This document shows, in pieces, positions 40,330-50,700 of a stretch of DNA of 64,000 nt. The notes below the pieces were generated by a model that was not told the DNA's origin, ran no database searches, and was given only the letters and a program-made list of their open reading frames with translations. The stretch is from the NCBI RefSeq assembly GCF_021917145.1, contig NC_061073.1, positions 15,849,340-15,913,339 of the forward strand, given 5' to 3'. The DNA comes from Hypomesus transpacificus (lineage: Eukaryota > Chordata > Actinopteri > Osmeriformes > Osmeridae). The position numbers and the translations under genes are program-made. The stretch's first letter is position 1; every line of letters begins with the position of its first letter.

Positions 40330-43300
40330 TTATCGGTCATCTTTACAACAACTAGCATCCACTTGCTCCTTCTTTGAAAAATATCTGTAAAGAAAAAAAA
40401 AACTAGTTTATTTAGCATCCATTGCTTGACGATCATGTTGATTCAAAGAATCACTTCCATTCATGAACTAGACTGTTCATTCTTAGAATGTGAGGTTCTG
40501 ACCTACCTCCTGTAGCACATCATTATCAGCACCAACATAGCCACCCCTCCGCCCACGGTCAGCACCGCAGAAACCACTGAGACAGTGGATATGGAGGGAG
40601 GATCTGGGTGACAACCCACACACAGAGAGAGAGGAGGACGTGATCCGAATCATGAGGGTGACAGCTCAGTTACTGTGTAACTTTGGGAAACTCATGTCAA
40701 GATGCCGTTTTTCAATTTGTAGGTATTATACACATTATATACAGTATTACGGTATGAGAAAAGTGTTTACCTGTACAAATGAATGAACCTGGGACGTTGG
40801 TGCACTCCATCGTTTCGGGGCATGATGAGGGCTGTTCTATACATTCGTTAATATCTACAAAAAAGCGTTGTCAACTTGAATAAAACATAATTCTTACTGT
40901 TTAATCTTTTCATGAGAATAAAACCAAGGCAAATCATGCTGTGTTTTGTGTACAGCATATCTGAGGAGAAGGGTTAGGGTGGAGGAGATAGGTAAGGGTG
41001 GAGGAGAAAGGTTAGGGTGGAGGAGATAGGTTAGGGTGGAGGAGAAAGGTTAGGGTGGAGGAGATAGGTTAGGGTGGAGGAGATACGTTAGGGTGGAGGA
41101 GATACGTTAGGGTGGAGGAGAAAGGTTAGGGTGGAGGAGAAAGGTTAGGGTGGAGGAGATAGGTTAGGGTGGAGGAGAAGGGTTAGGGTGGAGGAGAAGG
41201 GTTAGGGTGGAGGAGAAAGGTTAGGGTGGAGGAGATAGGTTAGGGTGGAGGAGAAAGGTTAGGGTGGAGGAGATAGGTTAGGGTGGAGGAGAAGGGTTAG
41301 GGTGGAGGAGAAAGATTAGGGTGGAGGAGATAGGTTAGGGTGGAGGAGAAAGGTTAGGGTGGAGGAGAAAGGTTAGGGTGGAGGAGATAGGTTAGGGTGG
41401 AGGAGAAGGGTTAGGGTGGAGTACCTTGGCAGGTGGGAGCAGCAGGATTCCACTGCTGGCTGCTGGAGTCACATGTGACTGAGGACGGGCCAATGAGACG
41501 GAAGCCTGTGTGACACTCATACAGAACCATTGAGTCACACAGAAGATAGAAACCGGACTGTAGCCTGGGCACTAGACCACAGTTGAGGCCTAAGAGGGAA
41601 ATGAAAGACACACCGTCAAGCTCTTCTTCCATCCTCTACTTTATCAGGTCCTTCCCCTGAATCAAATCTCCATCTGTCTGTGTCCGCGCTTCCCTCTCTA
41701 CCTGAGTCAGGTTCCTTCCAGGCGCTCAGGTCCAGCTGAGGGATGAGAGGGTGGCTGCAGGCCAGCATGTCCTCCGGGCGGACGGTGAGGGAGAAGGGGT
41801 CCGCTGGGACGTGGCTGATGTGGCTATTGTCACAGATGAGGCGTGACAGGGACACTGCCTTGAGGCTCGTCCTCTGGGCGCTGGTGAAGACGCCCTCTCT
41901 CTCCCACCAGAACCTGCCGCCCACAGGGTCGTCAATCACAGAGCCTTGGACTTTCATCAGTAGGGTATTATTAACTGGTATACTGTACACTAGAGCAGGG
42001 GGATCCCAATCCTGGGCCCCGTGTCCAGCATGTTTTTAATGTTTCCCTCCTCTAACACACCTGATTCAAATGAATGGTCGTAATCAGGCTTCCATAGAGC
42101 TTGATAACAACCCATTCATTTTAATCAGGTGTGTTGGAGCATGGACACATCTAAAACATGCAGGACAGCGGGCCCTGAGTACCAGGATTGGGATCCCCCT
42201 GCACTAGGGGATTCTGGGAACTTTATCTCACACCTGTCTCCGTCTCTCAAGTCTCTAAACTGCTTGGCCAGCAGACAGGACAGCAGTGGGCCCACTCTGC
42301 CACCAGGGGGCGCCGGTTCTGAAATGGCCCCGACCCAGACGTCTATGTTCTGGGGCGTTCCGTACAGGAGCAGGAACTTATGGGCCAGAGTGGGATTCCC
42401 CAAGATGTTGGCCAGGTCCGACGTGGTGTTTGGAACCAACAGGCCACAGTAACGTCGCCATGAGCTGTAACCTGAAGGACAGGGAGGAAACGCACACATT
42501 CCAACACATACACAGTTTTTTATATAAATGGCGAGGAGTTGTTCAAAAACAGACAAAAAAGCAAAAAAAAAAAAAAGATATATATTTGGTTTTGTCTGGG
42601 ACGTACCAGGCATGCCATGATCCCGGCCCCGCTGGAGGTTCAGTGACCCAAGGTCCAGAGGCATCCCTCCCTGGGCCTGGAACAGCCTTTCAGTCAGCTC
42701 CTCCACCATCATCTGCCCGGGCCTCTGGAGCTTAGCTGGAGACAGCAGGAGCCCACGGAGGACAGGGTCTATCCCTCCTGGGGACCACGACACAAGTTGA
42801 GGAAAAAAACTAAACAAAGGCCTTGAAGCAAAACCAAATATTAAGATGTTATTGTGTACTAAAACTCCCATCTTACCCTCATGGATGACTCTCCACGAAG
42901 CGAACAGCGAGTCGTGCAGAGGGAGAGGAGGATGCTGGGAGCTGAGGGTGTAGCCAGGACCTAGCCTCGCTACGATTGGCTGTACTGTGACGTGGGCGAA
43001 GCGGAATGCAGCGACTGAGAAGACGTTGGCAATGCTGGGGTTCACCTCGGGATTGTAGCCCTTGTACGGGGGCATGAGGTCAGAGGTGGCATTTACACCC
43101 AGCACCCGCGGCAGGTAGTGCTCCCATGTTAGGATCTAGGATCACACGATCTCAGTTAGCTACAAACTCTGATGACCCAAGCTGTCGTTTGGCAGATACT
43201 TGTCTCGAAAGTGACAACCAAAAAGTATGTTTAACTATATTAAGTGAAGCAAACATCCACCCGTCAGACGGCTTTTTATTCCAATGACTGAAATGAGCGG

Positions 43301-46251
43301 TCCTAGTGTTATGTCATACACATACGTTTTTGTCGCTCTTCAATCTCATACACACATACAGTACATGCATGTGCCATGCAGAGGTGTGTGAAGTGTGAGG
43401 GAGGGTACCTGGTGTGTGAGGTGTGAGGGAGGGTACCTGGTGTTTGAGGGAGGGTACCTGGTGTTTGAGGGAGGGTACCTGGTGTGTGAGGTAGCGTACC
43501 TGGTGTGTGAGTTAGCGTACCTGTTGTGTGAGGTAGCGTACCTGGTGCGTGAGGTAGCGTACCTGGTGTATGAGGTAGCGTACCTGGTGTGTGAGGTAGC
43601 GTACCTGGTGCGTGAGGTAGCGTACCTGGTGTGTGAGGTAGCGTACCTGTTGTGTGAGGTAGCGTACCTGGTGTATGGCCCCCATGATCTTCCGAGCTTC
43701 CTGGTAGAGTGTCTCTGGGCTCCAGTGAGGGTTGAGCAGGTGCAGCTCTCTCCCCAGCCTGTTGTGCTCTCTCAGGAACAGCGTGTGCAAAGCAATCATC
43801 CCCAGGTGCTCATTGGCCCGTGAATCCCCTGAGGTGAAGCAATTTACATTTAGTAATTTAGCAGATGCTCCAATCCAGAGCGACTTACAGTAAGTACAGG
43901 GACATTCTCCCCGAGGCAAGTAGGGTGAAGTGCCTTGCCCAAGGACAAACATTATTTGGCACGGCCGGGAGTCAAACCGGCAACCTTCTGATTAATAGCC
44001 CGCCTCCCTAACCGCTCAGCCATCTGACCCCCCCCCCCCCCCATCAGGTCTGGACCGGCGGTCTGTACACACGATCATGGGTTTGAGAGGCACAGGCTTG
44101 CCATGACATGTTAACCTACCAGCTTGGAAGCACGACGTCCTGTTCTTCCAGAGTGAAGGGATGTCTGGTGTGCCTGCTGCAGTGGCGTTGAGCCCGTGGC
44201 GAGGTCCGCATGGGTCCAGGTGGGGCTGCAGGCGAGGCAGGAAGGGCATGTAGGAAAGGCCCTGGTCTGAGTGCTGGGGGTTGACGGCCAGTAGGCCGAG
44301 AGGAGAGGAGAGGTCACGCAGGGCGGAGGCCAGGGAGGGTGAGCTGCCATACACCATACTGGCATCTACGTAGGAAGTGATGGCGTTCAGCTGCTCCCTG
44401 TGGCGCTGGGGCAGCGGCCCTCCAACACAGCTGGGGGCCGAGCGGAAGAAAGGCATGCAGTCCTGGATCCCAGAACGAGGATCTGATAAAGGGATCTTGG
44501 GAAGAGAGACAAAGAAAGGCGAAGGGATCAGGCAGCGATACAGTTCATTTCAGTCTGTACTCTCTGGAGACAGGTTGGGTGGAGGCTTTGTGAGTTCCCA
44601 GCAAGGGGCACCTCGATGGGGAAGCAGGGGGTGTCCCGGCTGCAGGTGTGGGTGCAGTCCGCTCCCGTCTTGAAGGCAGACGTGCTAGGGCTCTGTGGGG
44701 TCAGGGCCAGGTCATGGTCGATCCACTGGCCCCACTCCACCAGCAGGTGCGACAGAGTGGAGTCCAGAGAGATGTTGTCGTTGTGGGTGTAGAGCACCTC
44801 TTGAGACACCAAGCGCACCTGGAGGGGGAACATCACCGGTGAGTTTGGTGTCGCAGCGGGTGCAGAGCGACTGTGCAGAGGGGGGGTGCTCTTACCGGGG
44901 GGAGGGTGAAGTGGTGGTACGTGTGCTGAGGGTCCCAACCTCGGGGAACCCCTCTGACATCCTCGTACTCCGGTGGCAGCCAGCGAGAGTACGGCGTGTT
45001 GGCAGCCCCCCATTTAGGGTGTTGTCTGAGGGGACGACAAACAAACCTGTTAGCGTCTGCAGGGAGCACACTGAAGCAAACTCAACTACGTCTGTACGGC
45101 AATAAATAAACATTTTCTTATCTCCTCATTGAAAATATTAAATCAAGAGCTGTGAGGCAGAAAGGAGCAGCAGTGTGGGAGGAGCCGTGTTGGGACCTGT
45201 TGTTGCACTCCCCAGTAAAGGAGCGGTAGCGCTGGCTCAGACAGCCCATGTCACACCGCGGCCTCATCAGCTCAGAGGAGCAGCCGGTAGCCAGCAGTAG
45301 GGGCTCCACGTCAGCCTGACTCAGCAGCTCTGCACACGGGAGACAAACACGTTCACAGAAGCAACCTGTTGAGGCCAGGCGACACTCACAAACCCGTCGT
45401 GTGAAGGGGGAAATGATTCTTCTCACGGATAAAACTTCCTGTTGATGTGTTCCAGTACCCGTGAGGTTGGGCTGGGTCATGGCGTTGGTGTAGACCATCT
45501 CCCTGATCAGCTCCACTGTGATGTCCAGGAGCTCTGCTGCTCTTATCTGGGTCCTGGTCATGGGCCCGGTCTGTTTGAACTGGGCAAGTAGATCACTGGA
45601 CCTCAAAGCCCCTTCTGACAGAGTCATCTTCACTCTGCAACAGTGGCGCAGAGTGATTAAAGAACACAATTAAATAAAGTTAACATATACAAATTTTAAC
45701 AAAAAATTACTGAAGGAGATCACAGTATAGAAAATACATTTTATCATTTTACTGAAGTATTGTTGACTGTACTTTTGATAGTTTCCATTTACATATTCTC
45801 AATACCTAAAAATACATGAGGATATAATTATTCCACAGACTAACCTTTCATTGGTATGAGCATAGGCAGCGTCAGTTAATTCAACAGCTCTTCTTAAAGC
45901 TTCCTCCACAATCTTGGACCCCAGATAGACACCTGGACACAATGTATTCCGTTATCTATTCAAACAAATCTCAAGAGATGAGAAACCTGTTAACTAAACT
46001 ATCTAAGGACTGGTTTAGTGGGAAACATACCTGAGATGTTCTGGAATAGTCCGAGAGAGACAGAGTGAGGCAGACAGAGCGCGGCAATGGCCAGTGTTAC
46101 CATGGAGAAGGACACCTACAACAAGAGGACATCTAACACGTGCAGTGACACGAAAGGGCTGCTTTGTTACACAAATCTATAAAAGTACAAACTGGTATAA
46201 AGAATAGCGCCTTTTCATAAATGGGTTTGTCATGTCTGAAGAGCTTACCAT
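40330..46251 (-). CDS. tpo: Thyroid peroxidase, 17 exons, complete
   Basis: Haem peroxidase that iodinates and couples thyroglobulin tyrosines at the apical thyrocyte membrane. Exons: 46249-46251 (ATG only), 46031-46115, 45845-45932, 45459-45634, 45197-45329, 44896-45025, 44612-44818, 44120-44495, 43668-43828, 42877-43135, 42607-42777, 42234-42471, 41702-41913, 41425-41589, 40771-40854, 40507-40603, 40330-40384; 879 residues (human 933). Domains: signal peptide ([17 protein letters not shown]); animal peroxidase with distal WGQWIDHD (Asp239, His240), RANE (Arg403, Glu406 haem ester) and proximal His501 in FRFAHVTV; sushi/CCP (about 747-801); calcium-binding EGF ([12 protein letters not shown]); transmembrane helix (about 838-860); short tail. 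The order peroxidase-CCP-EGF-TM is diagnostic of TPO over MPO/EPX/LPO. Introns carry two minisatellites, a MITE and a SINE. The start exon is tentative. Confidence 0.93.
40966..41422. repeat. About 19-bp minisatellite with TTAGGG core, tpo intron 14
   Basis: About 23 copies of GGTTAGGGTGGAGGAGATA/AAA. On the coding strand the first unit starts within the donor context of the sushi exon: CAAG|GTACTCCACCCTAACC leads directly into repeated CTCCTCCACCCTAACC. Confidence 0.95.
41996..42201. mobile_element. hAT-like MITE
   Basis: 206-bp palindromic element with 20-bp perfect terminal inverted repeats beginning CAGGGGGATCCCAATCCTGG. It is flanked by an 8-bp TSD with one mismatch (CACTAGAG at 41988-41995, CACTAGGG at 42202-42209). 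It fills most of tpo intron 12, between 41914 and 42233, and ends about 30 bp from the exon 12 donor. Confidence 0.88.
43386..43667. repeat. 21-bp minisatellite made of copies of a tpo splice donor
   Basis: The plus-strand motif GTACCTG, which is CAG|GTAC on the coding strand, occurs 13 times; the rightmost (43664-43670) is the true exon 9 donor and 12 are copies. Most units are 21 bp and contain about 7 bp of exon end (ACACCAG) plus about 14 bp of intron (GTACGCTACCTCAC). Distal units diverge to GTACCCTCCCTCAAACAC. Confidence 0.95.
43843..44030 (-). mobile_element. tRNA-derived SINE, copy 6
   Basis: Reverse-complement copy in tpo intron 8, from TTTACATTTAGTAATTTAGC to CTAACCGCTCAGCCATCTGA, followed by a C homopolymer at 44027-44041. 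Starts about 15 bp from the exon 9 acceptor. Confidence 0.92.
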
Positions 46252-46488
46252 GGGTGCCACGTTGATTATTATTGTAGTCAGTCTCCAAATCAGGTACACA
46301 CACTGTTCACTGAAGTACAGAACTAGTGTCACTTAGCCCAAAAAGTCTACATGTTTGTGATAAGTCGCCAAAACTGTTGTCAAGCACCGCAAAATTTAAA
46401 ATATATTATTCATTGAAAAGGTTTCATGATCTGGAGGTGAAGCTGATGTGTGTCGTTGTGTGTCTGCTTCAAGCGTCAGAGTTTGACA

Positions 46489-46494
46489 TTTATA
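46489..46494 (-). promoter_or_regulatory. Possible TATA box of tpo
   Basis: TATAAA on the minus strand about 240 bp upstream of the proposed tpo ATG. The distance would leave a 5' UTR near 200 bp. A CAAG core, the type recognised by NKX2-1, is close by on the plus strand, but such a short motif is weak evidence. Confidence 0.3.
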
Positions 46495-46499
46495 CACTG

Positions 46500-47417
46500 G
46501 CAAAGCCAGCCGGTATGTGCAGAATCTTTTTATCGGTCTTTCTGGTGACAGGCATTCAACATCAAACAGAAACCTCATTGCCTCGACCTAATAACCTTTC
46601 AAAACAAGTCTACTACTGTCCTCTCTCTTGACGACAACCATCTGTCAAACGGAATCAATTATATCACACAAAGTTAGTTTTGTGGCCCACGCTTCCACAA
46701 GCCTTTCAGAGTGGCATTTAAAATATGTAGTTGGGATAAATCTGAGGGGAACTCATAAGTTTATAAAGAGAAGGTTGAATGTTAGTATTTACAATCAACG
46801 ATTCAAGGTGAAGATTCCTTTTTAAAGGCAGCTGCGCTTGCAAAAGTATGGGAAGCATCACAATGGTATTTCACGCTGACGTCATGAGAACTCTTCAGTT
46901 TTCAATAAGCTCTCCTTCTTACTGTACAAGTGTGTCAGTGTCTTCGCTGCATGCTGAAAGCTGAAAGCTTGAATCTGATGGTCACCATGCCAGGGCCTCC
47001 AATGACACACGCAGGTGGGCCAGATGGAAGGAGAGGACAGGAGACAGGCAAGAGAGGGGGGCGGATTACAGGGGGAGGGGGGAGGGACGCATTTTGAAAA
47101 ATAATTGGTGTCATTTTTTCTCACCCATTATATTGATAGTAAATGTTCTTTGTTAAACGAGGAATATATTGTTGGTTTAGGCCAAGATAAATAATGTAGA
47201 CAGACTAAGAGAGAAACTGCTTCTGAACTCGGAACAAAATGTTCTCTATTCGCCTTTGATGTTCCAGGTGTGGAGTGAAGATATAATCGAATGAGAAGAC
47301 AGTAATTTCATTACTGTGTTATTAATGTTATCGTTTTTTAAGACGGGAAAGATCAGGGAAACTTTTATCTCTTGAAACGCCTGTAATAAATGGAACTAAG
47401 GATCAAAGTTCAAATAC
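46500..47417. other. Spacer between tpo and hps5
   Basis: Unique sequence, 5' flank of tpo on one side and 3' end of hps5 on the other. No gene or mobile element was recognised. Confidence 0.45.
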
Positions 47418-47423
47418 TTTATT
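47418..47423 (-). terminator. Probable hps5 polyadenylation signal
   Basis: AATAAA on the minus strand about 310 bp after the hps5 stop. Confidence 0.6.
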
Positions 47424-47727
47424 CCAATAAATATGAATAGATTAGCATAGTTAAATTAAACAGTTTTGATTAAATTCATTCAATGGTCATGTGCTTTTTT
47501 GTTGTTGTTGCAATAACAGTTCAGCCATAAGAAGTCAATGATAGAGGTTAGTCAAAGCATATACAATATCACTCTTCATTTGGAAGACATTTGCTGGATC
47601 AGAACACTGAAGAAAGCGCAATCCTACATTAGGACATTGAAGTTAATAGGCACTGTCAAATTAAGAACAAGTTAGCTTGTTTATGAAGTGGCTTTGGGCA
47701 GCGGCTAGGGCCTCTGCCTTGGACCAG

Positions 47728-50700
47728 CTAGGCGGGTTGGGACCAAAGAAACCGATCACAACGCTCCAGCATGGTTTGGATCAGGGCCCTTAGGAAAATG
47801 AGACAGATTTAGAAAAAAGTTATCTCAGAAAGTCAAATCTGGATACAAACTGTACCTTTACAATGCAACACGTGGAACATCCTCCACCTGGTCTTGAGAA
47901 CCCACCTCTGCCTCTTCTCTGCTACCCTCAGCAGCTCACAGACCAGGGCGGAGTGGGGCCTGAGCTCCACCTCCACCCCGCACTCCTGCAGGGCCGCCAG
48001 GGCCCGGTCCGGCCCCACCGCCCTAGCCAGCCTCAGAGTCAGGCTCTCTGGGCTGAGCTGGTTGCTGCTGTCCAAGGAGCCGTTAGCCAGGCTTCTCCCG
48101 GCGCATGCCTGGGCCTGCTGCAACGACCTGCTACACTGGTGGGACATCTGGATCACAGTCTTCCATTCATCCAGGGTCTGGGGCACCACACCTGGGAGGG
48201 AGAGATGGGAGTGATGAGATGGTCACAAGTAACGTTCAAGTCAGAGAACAGAGAATTTCTCTTCTGAAATCCGGTAACTTTCCGTTGTACGTTTGAATGT
48301 TCTTAAGGAATTGAAACGGTGAGACGTTCAGTGACGGACGGACGTGTACCGTTGGGTTCCTCGAGCAGACTGATGTCATCCAGCCTGCAGATAGCAGAGA
48401 AGGCCTCTGAGCGACGCTGCAGCTCACAACACAGGTACAGGTAGCCAGTCCAGTATCTGCACCACACGCACGCACACGCGCACACACACACACACAGACA
48501 GTGAATTACAGGTCAACCCCCGTCCCCCCCTCACCTCACAGTCCTGCATAAATGTGTCTCTAAACACCTCTTCTCAGAAGTATATGATTTATTAGGTGGC
48601 AAGTCATGTGTCATTACCAACCAGCACTGACTGTAACAATCGTGACAGCAATTACCCGTTTGTCCTGCAGGTTTCAGCCATGTTTTGCTTGGAGTCCAGG
48701 TCAGCTGGCAGACGGATCAGGAGAGAAAGGAAGCGCCCATACCCCCATGAGAAAAAATGCGAATGCCACCTGGAAGAGAGGGAAACGACGACTGACGTGA
48801 GACTGACGATCCCAAGGGGGAATAGCCAACACAGGTGATGGGTCCCACATATGACAGCGCTAGACCTGGGATGCCCATCTGAGGTCAGGGTGTCAGAGTG
48901 TTGGGGAGCATTGTGGGATAGCGCCAGCTGGAGCCAGTCCTGACGCAGAGACTCGGGCTGGAGGAGGGAGCCCAGGAACGCCAATCTGAGGGAGGAGAAC
49001 AAGGACAGGTTCAACACAGCATGGTCAATTGTCATTGGTCTAGTTTATTGTAGTTCTTCTAGTTGTTCTGTAAATGGAGAGACGGAGAGCAACACTTAGC
49101 CAGCGCTACCTCTGTTCCTCAGCACGCGACTGCACAAGATTGTCGAGGTACGCCAGGAAATGGCTGGGCTGGGCCATGGTCATGATGTCAGAGGGAAGGA
49201 CTGCGGGATAGAACTGGGTGAAGGAGCGCACTGCCACCTCCCCATGCTTCTCATACAACCTAAGAGAAGAAATACACATTGAAAAAGGGGCCAGCTGGGA
49301 GGGGACAGGTGATTAAAGGCTTGAGGGTGTGTACCCGTGGAGGTGATTAAAGGCTTGAGGGTGTGTACCTGTGGAGGTGATTAAAGGCTTGAGGGTGTGT
49401 ACCTGTGGAGGTGATTAAAGGCTTGAGGGTGTGTACCTGTGGAGGTGATTAAAGGCTTGAGGGTGTGTACCTGTGGAGGTGATTAAAGGCTTGAGGGTGT
49501 GTACCTGTGGAGGTGTTTAAAGGCTTGAGGGTGTGTACCTGTGGAGGTGATTAAAGGCTTGAGGGTGTGTACCTGTGGAGGTGTTTAAAGGCTTGAGGGT
49601 GTGTACCTGTGGAGGTGATTAAAGGCTTGAGGGTGTGTACCTGTGGAGGTGATTAAAGGCTTGAGGGTGTGTACCCGTGGAGGTGATTAAAGGCTTGAGG
49701 GTGTGTACCTGTGGAGGTGATTAAAGGCTTGAGGGTGTGTACCTGTGGAGGTGATTAAAGGCTTGAGGGTGTGTACCTGTGGAGGTGTTTAAAGGCTTGA
49801 GGGTGTGTACCTGTGGAGGTGTTTAAAGGCTTGAGGGTGTGTACCTGCGGAGGTGATTAAAAGCTTGAGGGTGTGTACCTGTGGAGGTGATCAAAGGCTT
49901 GAGGGTGTGTACCTGTGGAGGTGAGCCAGGAGATGAGGAGTGCTCCAGGGCTGTAACTCTCTCAAGCTGCGCAGAGACTTCAGCAGATCCCCTTTGTGAA
50001 TCACCTCCACCACCTTGTTAGACTGCGTCAGTTCTGTATTTTTTTTTCAATAAAGGGATGCAATAAAAAGGCACATTGTTAATTACATTGTTGCATTTTT
50101 CCACTGTGTATCTTCCATATAACTGAGAAATACCACCAAGTCCTGACAGGAATGCTACCTACTAACCAAGCATGGCTTCCATGAAGGAGCTCTGGAGCTC
50201 AGGCTGGTCATGGAAACTGAGCACACACATCCTCCTCACACGCTCCAGATCCAGCAGGAAGAAGTAGCGGCGCATGAAGGTCGTGACCCCTGTGTGACCC
50301 CCGTCCCCCGGGTGCTTAAGCATCCCTCTGAAGCAGCGCGTCTCCACAAACAGCGTGGCCAGAGGTCCGAGCTGCACCTGGAGGTCGGGGGGCAGGGGTT
50401 TGGGGGGCCGCACGACAATGGGCTCTGAGGGAGCACCGTTTGACGTCACAGGCACCGCCTCCTCGCCGCCGCCTTCAGGACGGAGATGATCTGACCTCTG
50501 GTTTCCTTCCTCGCCACTCGCTGGGGAATCCTCTGGACCCTCCTTCTCCTCGCCCTGGTCCGCGGGCGGTTCTTCCAGCGATGGGGACTGGTCCTCACAG
50601 TCTGGATGGTCCCTCTCCCACCCCTCCACACCGAGGTGTCCTTCAACAGGAGGTCCTAAAACCCTCTCCAGCACAGGCAGCCACTCCTCCAGGGCTTCAC

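Noticed and set aside
40966-41422. Interstitial telomere repeat
   Set aside because: TTAGGG is present in each unit but separated by GTGGAGGAGA, so it is a minisatellite with a telomere-like hexamer, not a (TTAGGG)n tract.
41616-41990. 124-codon frame extending past tpo exon 13
   Set aside because: Only the part matching 41702-41913 is coding; the rest is read-through into introns and the MITE flank.
43386-49912. CRISPR arrays
   Set aside because: Contiguous tandem repeats without unique spacers, in a vertebrate genome; they are minisatellites.
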